NCBI GenBank assembly: GCA_035591015.1
Contig: JAXIUW010189069.1
Location: 1 to 12,183, forward strand
Origin: Cephalothrix simula
Taxonomy: Eukaryota > Nemertea > Palaeonemertea > Archinemertea > Cephalotrichidae
DNA length: 12,183 bases
Direction: 5' to 3'
The notes under the pieces were generated by a model. It saw only the letters and a program-made list of their open reading frames with translations, was not told the DNA's origin and ran no database searches. Made by a program: the position numbers and the translations under genes. Of this stretch, positions 1-8,203 are shown piece by piece (the first letter of the stretch is position 1; each line of letters begins with the position of its first letter).

Positions 1-19
1 ACGCATGTGCGAAATTTTA

Positions 20-62
20 GGACGGAAAACCGTACGAAATCAGAAAGGACGGTAAACCGTAC
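20..62. repeat. Two-copy short repeat with palindromic core
   Basis: Two 16-base copies, GGACGGAAAACCGTAC at 20-35 and GGACGGTAAACCGTAC at 47-62, differ at one position and are spaced 27 bases apart. The second copy contains the palindromic frame ACGGTAAACCGT. They lie just upstream of the TRIM-like reading frame. A stop codon at 70-72 separates them from it in frame, so they are not part of its coding sequence. They could be the edge of a repeat outside the window; nothing further can be said. Confidence 0.5.
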
Positions 63-108
63 TTTCCCCTAACTGAACTTGCCTAAATTGACAAAAAATA
101 GAACGAAG

Positions 109-1738
109 ATGCTGAAGTCACGTCTTGGTGATTTAAGTAAAGCTATATCCAGTTCCTTTGAAAAAAACTGTAAGGATATAATGGAGAGAAAAATTGAATT
201 AATTTGTCACCTTGATTTTCTTTCTTCTTTTGTTTCCCAGGAACAAAATGAGGTACATGATGGTTTAATTACATCAATTTCTACAAATGTTGAATTTATA
301 AAATCAAATAAAGAACTTCGAGCATTAATATGTGATTGCAAAGCCAAAATTGAAGTTTATAAGCCTCTGCAAGATATATTTCTTGACCCAAGTTTGAATT
401 TTGCATCAAAAACGAGGCAAATGTTTCTGAAGTACTAAAAAGTCTTGGATCGCTTTCAGTGAATGGAAATGAAATTGATGTTAATAAACATAGTTTGTTG
501 TTGGAATCTCTGTTGCCCGACGTAACTTCTGAACCTGAGGGTACTTCCGGTGGTGCTTGTGCAGGTTTGTCTGAATCTCTTGTTGATTTAGAATTAACCG
601 TTTCCAGTGAACATGAGAAAAAAGGAAACAAGAGAAAGTCAAAAAAGAAAAGACAAAAGAATAAAAATAAGGAGGGTGAATCATTCACTGCTATGCCGTT
701 TTTGTTTGATATCTGTAAGCGAACGCCAAGAGCTGTGTCATTTGCTAAAATTAAACGTTCTGATGAACTCGATCTAGACTATTTATTTATTGCAGCTGGA
801 AACTGTGTGGTGGCATTTCGTATTGTTGAGGAAAAAAATCCTGAAGATAATTGGTATGAACCTTATTTCGGTATTGAGTTAGCAAAACCAGTTACTGATA
901 TCATCGTTCAGATATTATCTAAAGATGAACCTACGTTTACTATTTACTGTACACTCTGGCCTACGCCATCAAATCATTCAAGCTCTATTATTGAAATCAC
1001 TAAAAGGGCTCATGAACAAAAAATGCGGTCAATTGCCAACGGAGTAAGAGGCCTTCATGGAAAAAATATTTTCTTCACCGGCGCATTGTCTTTTGATATT
1101 GGTTGGGATAAAGGTCTTTATATTGTTCAGGAAAAAACAAATAGTTTGTTTTTTGAATATCTAGAAACACCATTAACTATGGATGGAGTATACCAACTTG
1201 AAGTACCAAATTTGATTGATCCAGTTGATTGTAAAGTTTTGCATCCACAATCTTGGGAGATAGAAAAGAAAGAAAAGAAGCAACGCAGACCTAGAGTAAG
1301 GATAGTGGAAAATATAAAGATGCTGTTTATTGCCGATAGGAGTGATGGGGCTGTTAAGATATACAGTCTAGCTTTGGTAAACACGTTGAATATTATGGAA
1401 AGGTCTTGGAGAATACAGCATTTATGCTCGCTAGATGGTGGTCCATCAATAGGAAAAATCAGTATTCGTCCTGGCCCCTTCTCTGATAACTATCCCTGGG
1501 AGCCGATTACAGGGTCTATTTTTGTGCCACGCCCTGATGCAAAAAAGGTTGATATTTTTGACTTCAGTGCTCGCATAATTCAGGACAAGTGTGGTTGTAA
1601 TTTTGTTAAAAGTTTCAACGAATCGGTCCGTTTGAAGACAGGATGACACCAAGTGGGGCACTAGCTTCTCCCGACGGTGATGTCGTGCTATTTGACTCTG
1701 AGAATCCGTTTGTTAAAATATTTCCGCGTGTATTTTGA
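109..1738 (+). CDS. TRIM/NHL-like coiled-coil and beta-propeller protein, frame broken twice
   Basis: Seen: three consecutive + strand frames read as one protein. Frame A (109-about 412; open from 73, first ATG at 109) is a charged helical segment starting MLKSRLGDLSKAISSSFEKN, like the coiled coil that follows the B-boxes in TRIM proteins. Frame B (about 387-1644) continues with NEANVSEVLKSLGSLSV, a typical TRIM post-coil motif, then a lysine-rich linker (about 615-673), then beta-strand-rich sequence with blade-like pieces LFIAAGNCVVAFRI (about 781-822), LFIADRSDGAVKIYSL (about 1323-1372) and IFVPRPDAKKVDIFDF (about 1518-1566). Frame C (about 1610-1738) supplies a last NHL-like blade, PSGALASPDGDVVLFDSENP, and ends at TGA 1736-1738. 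Known: TRIM-NHL proteins are mostly cytoplasmic scaffolds or E3 ligases. Inferred: no RING or B-box is visible, so the 5' end lies upstream, in another exon, or is lost. The frame changes look like one-base losses at 408-412 and 1625-1626, so this is either a recent pseudogene or an intact gene with sequence errors. Family assignment is from motifs only. Confidence 0.55.
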
Positions 1739-1870
1739 ATTGGAAATTCGGCTTTAGAATCAAACATTTTTGAAATATAATAAGTGTAAGAAATAATCGA
1801 GAAAAAATGGATCATAATAGATCTTAATAGCGTTGGAAAAAGTATTTTGGGGTTGAGAAACGAGTTGAGA

Positions 1871-1876
1871 AATAAA
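1871..1876 (+). promoter_or_regulatory. Candidate polyadenylation signal AATAAA for the TRIM-like gene
   Basis: A canonical AATAAA hexamer lies 133 bases after the TGA stop of the TRIM-like gene and is followed by a T-rich stretch. The spacing suits a short 3' UTR. AATAAA is common by chance in AT-rich DNA, so this is only a candidate. Confidence 0.4.
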
Positions 1877-2068
1877 TTTTCTTGATACGTCAGTCTTTTT
1901 TGAGAAAATCATCCTCGTTTACATCATGTCGCCATCTAGCATTACCAATTTTAAGAGTATTGGATTTGATTTATCAGAATTCCGTTGTTCGATTCGTTCG
2001 AACTTTAAACCCTCCATAAGTTCTTATGAAAATTATTAACCAAATTATGCAAAGCATATATATATGTA

Positions 2069-2174
2069 TTTGACAAGAAAAATAACACACGTTCATTGGT
2101 ATATTAAACTCATCCCCCTACGGGGGGACTCGTTTAAATATAGCAAGAACCCGTGTTGTATTTCTTGTACAAAA
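2069..2174. repeat. Imperfect foldback (inverted repeat) with about 50-base arms
   Basis: The left arm (2069-2118) and the reverse complement of the right arm (2122-2174) align along their whole length with a few one- or two-base gaps and roughly 80 percent identity, counted by eye. The centre is a C-run facing a G-run (CCCCC TAC GGGGGG), so the loop is only about three bases. Weaker similarity continues outward through AT-rich sequence to about 2051 and 2213, with an extra block on the right side. It looks like an old foldback element or inverted duplication. No clear target-site duplication was found. Confidence 0.55.
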
Positions 2175-2836
2175 CTCGGCCCAATCATATATACCGTATA
2201 TACATAAATGCTTGAAAAATAAAAATTGACGTTTTTCATAATTGCCAGAGAGGGCAGAAGCCCGAGGCCCCTACTCGATGTAGTATAAACGAAAATTTGG
2301 AAAGGATTTTTGTGTTTAGTAATCCTTCGCAAACAAAAGCGAAGGTTTGATCCGGTTTCGAGGGAACGTATTCTTCAGCAGTAACTTAATTTTGATGACC
2401 CCCTCTTTATATACGGACTTCTATATATAGAATCGTCCCTGCACTGGTGGGAGTAAAGCGAAGCAATTTGAAGCATAAGGCATGCAATTTGTGAACTATT
2501 TGTTAAGTCTGATATAGAGATTTTTGTATGATTCAAGCAAAGGCGTTGTTGTTAGGGACAATCGATTCATAAGACAACACTGCTGGCCTCACAAGATCTC
2601 ACAAGAATTGTGAATTTCCTGTGCTGGTCTCACTGGTCTCGCTTAAGTTCTCGCCCTACAAAGGCAATTATTGCCAAACCTATAAATCCTGAATGTCTTT
2701 GTTTGAATTATCCAGGCAAAAAAAGGTTTACACATGTTACAGTCATCAAAAAAATTTCCTGCGAGCCATTTTCCTTCCTTGGAGCTAGGATCCCTAATCC
2801 CACTGAAGAGGTATACGGATTGCATTATAACCCTAC

Positions 2837-3236
2837 ACAGTAAATTAGTTACTGTGGAAGGTACTTAGTAATTTCAGTAAAATGTTACTTTTCTAAAAAA
2901 GTACCATCTTTTAGTAAATAAATGAACTAGCAATTATATTCTTATACAGTAAAATTGTTACTATTCAGAGTAAATGCCATAATTTTATATTTTTTTGAAT
3001 CAACTTGGGCGCTTTAAGGTTTGGAAGTCTGGGATGGAGGAGGTACACACAAATTTTGGCTGCTTCTTTCGTCAAAAGAGAATTATGCCTTCTTACATGT
3101 AAGTCATATATCCATCTTAGTAAATGTTTACACACACGATTTTGGCTTCTATCGTAAAAATATATTCCCATTAGATAGTAAAATAGTTACTGGTCTACTG
3201 TGTAAGGCATTTTACAAACAGTAAAATATTTACTGT
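2837..3236. repeat. Cluster of five GTAAAAT..TTAC palindromes
   Basis: Five related 15-19-base near-palindromes occur in 400 bases: ACAGTAAATTAGTTACTGT (2837-2855), CAGTAAAATGTTACT (2875-2889), ACAGTAAAATTGTTACT (2946-2962), AGTAAAATAGTTACTG (3177-3192) and ACAGTAAAATATTTACTGT (3218-3236). The first and last bound the segment and have full ACAGTAAA/TTTACTGT-type ends. An additional ACTGT...ACAGT inverted pair sits at about 3197-3222. The segment may be a decayed foldback transposon whose ends carry sub-terminal copies. No target-site duplication or protein was recognised. Confidence 0.5.
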
Positions 3237-3920
3237 GCAATTTTGAGGATTAGCTGTTCGAGGCTGCGTTCAAAGACATTGGTCTAAAATGTGTTTTTGA
3301 AATGCTTTAACGCAAAACAAGGTAAAAACAAGTTTTGTGGATATTTTTGGTTGTTTTATAACAAAATGAATTAGCAATAATGTGTCGAGATTTTGGTTAG
3401 TCCTCCAGCAGTCCTATTAGGCCATGGACATGCTACACCACTAGGTAAAAGGATGACCGCCGTGCTTTTATGTCTCAAGTAAAAATTAAACAGTGACCGT
3501 AAAAATCTCTCTTATAATTCCACGTGTTTCAGTGTGTTTAGTCATAACATCATGATAGCTAATAAAATTATTCTTGTCAATGCTTTATGTTACAAGTTGT
3601 TTCATCTTTACTACAAATTATGCTACTTCTCATCAAAAACTTCAAATTCCATTGAAGTTTCTTTGATGACTTAGATTGCCTAGATTCAGCATTAGACAAG
3701 TTTGGCATGTAATTTGATACTGGGTATCTGTCAGCATTGTCAATTTCAATTGTTCTTGAGACTAATGAGACGTAGACTGGTCCCCGACTGTTGAAAAGAG
3801 CGGACGGAAACATCCTCTCTACGCTTTTCACGCTCTATGTAAATTGTTCTGGGTAAAATAACCTAAAAAAATGTTTGTATTAGAGATTGCGAGGGGTAAA
3901 TTACTTTGGTTTTGGGTTTA
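3237..3920. other. Non-coding stretch, no gene recognised
   Basis: Nothing definite is seen. The minus strand has an ATG-started open frame of 78 codons (3577-3813) with fairly balanced composition, but no recognisable domain and no supporting splice or polyadenylation context. It could be a decayed exon or chance. Confidence 0.5.
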
Positions 3921-4043
3921 CAGTAATAAAATAATATAAGTAATAAAAATAATAAATTGTTAATAAAAATATTAAAAAGTAATAAAAGTAATAAATTTTT
4001 AATAAAAATAATAATAAATAATAAAAGTAATAAATTTGTAATA
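3921..4043. repeat. TAA/ATAA microsatellite tract
   Basis: About 120 bases consist of irregular repeats of TAATAAA and AATAAT units with occasional AAGTAATAAA variants, ending in TTTGTAATACATACATGTATG. Minus-strand translation of the tract gives long Tyr/Phe/Leu runs, an artefact of the repeat. It is a simple-sequence region. Confidence 0.85.
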
Positions 4044-4156
4044 CATACATGTATGTGTAACGCTCCATGAGTCTTCTATTATGCCCCAGTCCATAAACGT
4101 CCATTTCAAAATGGTCAGGCTACCATTGACGGGTTTTTGTTAATGTTGATTCTCAA

Positions 4157-4361
4157 TATCACTGTGGTTAGGCTATATGGTAGCTAACGATCAATGCCGG
4201 GATATTCCCTATTCTGATATACTACGTCAGGGTTAACCGGGAACTGTATCGATCTAGAATTTTGATCGATACAGTTCCTGGTTAGCCTTGACGTAGTATA
4301 TCAGAATAGGGAATATCCCGGCATTGATTGTTAGCTACCATATATCTTAACCACAGTGATA
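4157..4361. mobile_element. Near-perfect foldback, MITE-like, 98-base arms and 9-base loop
   Basis: The left arm (4157-4254) and right arm (4264-4361) are reverse complements over all 98 positions without gaps. Six mismatches were counted, at left positions 4171, 4173, 4189, 4230, 4233 and 4239. The loop is TAGAATTTT (4255-4263). The outer ends read TATCACTGTGG and CCACAGTGATA, so the element is bounded by TA on both sides, which fits a TA target as used by Tc1/mariner-type elements; because TA is self-complementary this is not proof. There is no coding capacity. Five of the six mismatches would be G-U pairs in a + strand RNA. Alternatives are a foldback MITE, a young inverted duplication, or a source of hairpin small RNA. 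Confidence 0.75.
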
Positions 4362-4939
4362 ATTCCTTTTAATTACTCGAGAAAATTATTTTGGAATACG
4401 TTTTCGAACCAGTCTATCTAAGAATATCCAGACGTTTTATCCATTTACCTCCTTGACTTAAATCAAGTGTCTTTGTTTCGCGTTGAGGGATCTTTTTAAG
4501 ATAGTTTTGTCACTCTTTTGTGTTTTTTGTGAGTCAGGGGCCATAGGAGTCAGGATATGAGATTTTGCATACGCGGTTAGAAGCTTTCGTCGTGGGAATT
4601 TCATATTGTTGTGCGACGGAATGACTTGAAGCCAAATGTTGATTTAAGGAGAATGCAAATTGAAGATTGTAATTCAATGCTTTTAGATTGGGTGATATTG
4701 TAGCTGATTGTAACGATTTTTACCCTGATCTACCCTATGCATGACTGTTTTTGAAAATCGAAGCCCACGAAGTTATGTTAATTTTTTTATCCGGGGTTTA
4801 TTCTATTATTACAGAAGTTCGAAAGAATTGACACAAAGAAGAGAAAAAGAGAGCAGAAAAACGGAAACCTAAAATTCACGATGTCGTAATCATGGATTAT
4901 TCCTGTCAAGTAGTAAACTTCTGGCAGCTGTCTCGTAAC
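4362..4939. other. Non-coding stretch, no gene recognised
   Basis: No frame of useful length and no domain is seen. A splice-acceptor-like TTATTACAG ends at 4814 and is followed by a short basic open stretch, but the frame stops after 24 codons and nothing upstream supports an exon. Confidence 0.5.
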
Positions 4940-5023
4940 AATTCGCGAGGTGATAATTGTTTTACGCTAACTACATAGGAAACCCATACAAGTTAGCGTA
5001 AAATAATTATCACCTCGCGAATT
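4940..5023. repeat. Long hairpin with 33-base arms
   Basis: The left arm (4940-4972) and right arm (4991-5023) are reverse complements with one mismatch (G4959 facing T5004). The arms begin AATTCGCGAGGTGATAATTG and end ACGCTAACT. The 18-base loop (4973-4990) could itself pair weakly (ATAGG with CCCAT). The arms share no obvious sequence with the 4157-4361 foldback. Direct flanking duplications were not seen. It is a candidate foldback element, cruciform site or structured RNA. Confidence 0.75.
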
Positions 5024-5332
5024 TGCAATGGGTATTATGTATTTTGGTTTTCATGACGACATACGAAGTAATGGCAGTGACTTAGTGAGCGTCCCAACAC
5101 TTTTTTAGCCGAAAAGTTGTATACAAATTTAAAAGTCGATTATGCTCTTACTATACCGATAATATCACTTAACTGTTTCCATCGGCAATGGGGTCTTTAG
5201 GCCTTAAAATGTTCAAAAATGCGGTCCCGAGTTTTTGGGCGTTCTTTAGTGAAACGTGTTTTAATGTGACTGTCTCTCATTACCCAAAACTTCCCAATTT
5301 GAGTTGTACTACAATCAGAAGCTTTTGCTTCT
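5024..5332. other. Non-coding stretch, nothing notable
   Basis: This roughly 300-base stretch lies between the hairpin and the AT minisatellite. The one open frame (66 codons) starts here and runs into the repeat, and it has no recognisable domain. No regulatory or RNA pattern was seen. Confidence 0.5.
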
Positions 5333-5745
5333 GTACAATATATTATTACAAATTATTACAAGTGATAATAAATTATTACAAGTATTAAAAAATTATGGCA
5401 AGTACATGTATTACAAAATTATTACATGTATTGCAAGTTTTACAAATTATTAGAAGTATTACTACTTACAAGTGTTAAAAAATTATTACACGTACTACAA
5501 GTATACAAAATTATTTGAAGAATTATCAAAATTATTATAATGAATTTTTGAATACATTTTTGACAAATTATAGTTGTCATAATTTTAAATACTTGTAATA
5601 ATTTTGAAATACATGTAATTTTTTTGTAATAATTTGTAATACTTGTATAAATTTTGTAATTCTTGTAATAATTTTGTAATACTTGTAATAATTCGTAATA
5701 CTTTTAATACTAGTTATTGGTATTGGTAATAATTTGTAATTATTA
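5333..5745. repeat. AT minisatellite that reverses strand at its centre
   Basis: The first half (about 5333-5520) is built from irregular units such as AAATTATTACAAGTATTACA. The second half (about 5578-5745) is built from the reverse complement, TTGTAATACTTGTAATAATT. The switch occurs around 5520-5578, where GACAA (5562-5566) faces TTGTC (5574-5578). The whole block is therefore a large imperfect palindrome of degenerate tandem units. It has no coding potential. Confidence 0.7.
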
Positions 5746-6212
5746 TAGCTTTTTACACCTTTTCTCGAGTAATATACCCCTCGATCAAGACTGCTTGTAA
5801 ATAGTTAAGACAATTGAAAGATATTGCTTATCAAATTCTATTACATATGCATCAATCACCATTTCTGGTAATTAATAATGAAATGTTGGGGATGATATTT
5901 TTAAGATAATGGAAAGTAGAAAAAATGGTGGAGCGACATGCACTTAGGTATTAATAATGCACTCTGCCACTCTTGATGTGTTATCGGGACACGCTTTTAA
6001 TGTCTACAGTCATAACTAAGTGAAGCCAAAAAGGTGATGGGAATCATTGAGTCACATGGTAAAAATTAAAAGAGGCCTGTCAAAGGAACTGTTTGTTTTT
6101 CCTTCAAGTCATTTATAAAGATGAAAATGTCTCAGATCTGTATGCAGCTATGTAAAATTTGGCTTATTATAGTAAGATCTAGTGAAAATTTTGAGGAAAT
6201 ATTTTTTAAGTA
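5746..6212. other. Non-coding stretch, nothing notable
   Basis: AT-rich sequence without a useful open frame, RNA gene pattern or repeat that I can recognise. It ends at the TA that borders the mariner-like element. Confidence 0.5.
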
Positions 6213-6546
6213 TACAGGTTGATTCAGAAAGAATATCCAAATCAGATTTTTGCAGGTAGGGTGAAATAATAAATGGGATGGAATTCAAAATTTGTCGGGC
6301 CGCCTGAAGATGTGACGTAGGTCGTAGGGCCTCAAATGTCCGATTTCGATGGACTCGTAAGTCGAGATGTTAGTTGAAGGACTGAGTGCAGGCCGGAGTG
6401 CAGGATGTTTCATTTTAATTATGTTTGCTGCTGATGCAAGGATGAGGATAATAAAGGTGGACCTAAAGTTCAAAATCACGAATATATGTTTTTCTCATTA
6501 TTCATTTTGAAAAATATGCCTTGGACTTTCTTTCTGAACACCTATA
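6213..6546. mobile_element. Non-autonomous mariner-like element (MITE candidate)
   Basis: The left end reads TA then CAGGTTGATTCAGAAAGAAT (from 6215). The right end, reverse-complemented, reads TA then TAGGTGTTCAGAAAGAAAGT (from 6544 backwards). With two one-base gaps these terminal inverted repeats agree at about 20 of 24 positions. Weaker similarity continues inward to about 45 bases (TCCAAATCAGATTTTTGCA against TCCAAGGCATATTTTTCA). TA at 6213-6214 and 6545-6546 fits the TA target-site duplication of Tc1/mariner elements, and CAGG-type ends are known from mariner families. The roughly 330-base interior has no transposase frame, so it would depend on an enzyme made elsewhere. The divergence of the two ends suggests an old copy. 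Confidence 0.6.
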
Positions 6547-7963
6547 GTGTATACGCCTTAGATCTCATGAATAGCGGCTTCCATACAAAAAAGGGGGTTA
6601 GGAAACTGGTAAATGTATACATGTATATTTAATGAGCCTTATTTATATCATTCGTTAATACAATGTATTTGAAGTGAGCCAACAATTTTTCTAATCTGGT
6701 CCTTGAGCATAATTTTCAACAGCTTGTTAAAGTACCAAAGTACCTGGGAAAAATAAGCGTGCAATCTCTCGTGACTCAGATCCTTCAAAATAATTTGATC
6801 TGATTTGCGTAAATTTCTGCGAGCTAAGTTGCGAATACAAATCTTTGAGGAAGGTTTCGGTGAAAGTTTCTTTTATCACTTTTTTTGCAATAAAGATTAT
6901 TTCTTAAGTAATTGCACTGGAAAGAAGTATTAGGAGCAAGGGTGGTCTAAAATGTTTGCCACCCCACGATTACTTAACTACTTGATGCATTTTGTTCGAA
7001 TGAGCCCTGCGTATTTTCAAATTGAAATAAAATTGTAAAAAAATTTAAAGAAGAGCTCAGCGCTGTGCAGTACCCGCGGACTTTTTGTCTAGGTGCTCTA
7101 TCGATAACTGTTCTGATTACGGGATTTACGGTCTTGTTAATCTCAAATTACTCGGTTATTTTCTGTTAAATCTGCACTTGACACGCCGTAAATGAAATTC
7201 TTAAAACCCATTTCCTCTGTTGGAAATATAAACTACGCTCTTAAAAACTGTGAAAATAAGATAAAACTTAAAGATCTTTTGATTCGAAGGTATTACTAAA
7301 AAAATATACACAAATGGATGGGAAAATTGGATGAGGCCCCGGAGATGAGGCACCGTAAAACTTAAAGTAACTATGTAAAGTGTGTTTCCTGAAGCCTCTG
7401 ATTTTTTGTAAATCATTGGGTTGTCGTGAAATGCATCGTGCATCCTTTGAGTACCGAGGTTCAAATAGTTACTTTTCTTCAATTTAGAATATCTGGACGG
7501 AATACTTTGAATCGAGTTAACCTCAATAACAGACGTAATTAAACCATGAAAATCTTAAGTGATTTGAAAAGATTGAAGTGAGTTTGTAACTCACTTTTAA
7601 GTGAAGACAATCGTTTCACTGTCTGCAATCTCTACTTTCTTCTAAAGTTGATAAGTTAAGAGAGAACTTGGCGCCTTACTCTGCCAGTACTTTTCATCAT
7701 AACAGGTGTCTATTTCGAGTAATATTTCCTTCTTTCAATATTTCATTTAATTTGGCCCTAATTTAGACTTAATTGATTGTTGCTTGAGAACAAACTCTAT
7801 TTTATTCTGTGTATACCTTCTCAGTGATTAGCACTTGCACTATCTACATCAGTAGTCCATTTTACCAGAAACCGATGAAGCAAAGTGCTCGGTTATTGTA
7901 ACATAGAGAAGCATTTCTCTATTGAAATTGAGGAAATTAATAAATGGTCATTTTTCCTGATTT
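6547..7963. other. Long non-coding stretch, no gene recognised
   Basis: No coding region is supported. The longest open frame, 93 codons on the minus strand at 7201-7482, has no recognisable domain and a non-ATG candidate start unless it is shortened. One clean small hairpin, AAGTGAGTT-TGT-AACTCACTT, lies at 7576-7596. No tRNA, poly(A)-associated gene end or tandem repeat was identified. Confidence 0.5.
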
Positions 7964-8203
7964 CTAGAGGGTATGGAATGAGTCAAAACGGGATCGGGAT
8001 ATGGTGAAAAATGCCCAGTCGGGATCAGGAAATGGGCCTTATCGGATCCGGGTCGGGGTGGCGGGCATCCGTCATCCGTACTTTGTGGAATCAGATCTGA
8101 GTTGAGAATGGGTGGCGGGATGTGTTGCCAGGATCTCCGGAAATCTAGCGTTATCGGGATATCCCATTTTTAGCCCTATCGGGATCGATATCCACCCTTC
8201 TAG
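7964..8203. repeat. G-rich TCGGGAT repeat block, possible small element
   Basis: A locally GC-rich block in AT-rich surroundings carries repeated CGGGAT/TCGGGAT words (about 7989-8000, 8019-8025, 8154-8160, 8179-8185) and GGTGGCGGG words (about 8057-8065, 8111-8119). The edges are short inverted ends, CTAGAGGGTATGGA (7964-7977) and TCCACCCTTCTAG (8191-8203), which align with small gaps. This suggests a roughly 240-base repeat or decayed transposon fragment. No target-site duplication or open frame supports it further. Confidence 0.4.

Larger units (their letters stand above)
1739..2836. other. Non-coding stretch after the TRIM-like gene
   Basis: No gene is supported here. Open frames on either strand are under 80 codons and match nothing I recognise. 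Besides the foldback at 2069-2174 there is a 14-base perfect palindrome TTCTATATATAGAA (2419-2432) flanked by GGAC (2415-2418) and GTCC (2435-2438). Around 2583-2640 there are short direct repeats of CTCACAAGAT and CTGGTCTCAC type. No tRNA or promoter pattern was seen. Confidence 0.6.

Noticed and set aside
3577-3813. Minus-strand 78-codon ATG frame with balanced amino-acid use
   Set aside because: No recognisable domain, no splice signals or polyadenylation signal in a suitable place; length is within chance.
3901-4104. Minus-strand frame of Tyr/Phe/Leu repeats resembling membrane helices
   Set aside because: It is a translation of the TAA/ATAA microsatellite and has no gene-like context.
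4815-4889. Possible exon after TTATTACAG encoding KFERIDTKKRKREQK
   Set aside because: The frame ends after 24 codons, no partner exon or donor is evident, and the basic composition is expected from an A/G-rich stretch.
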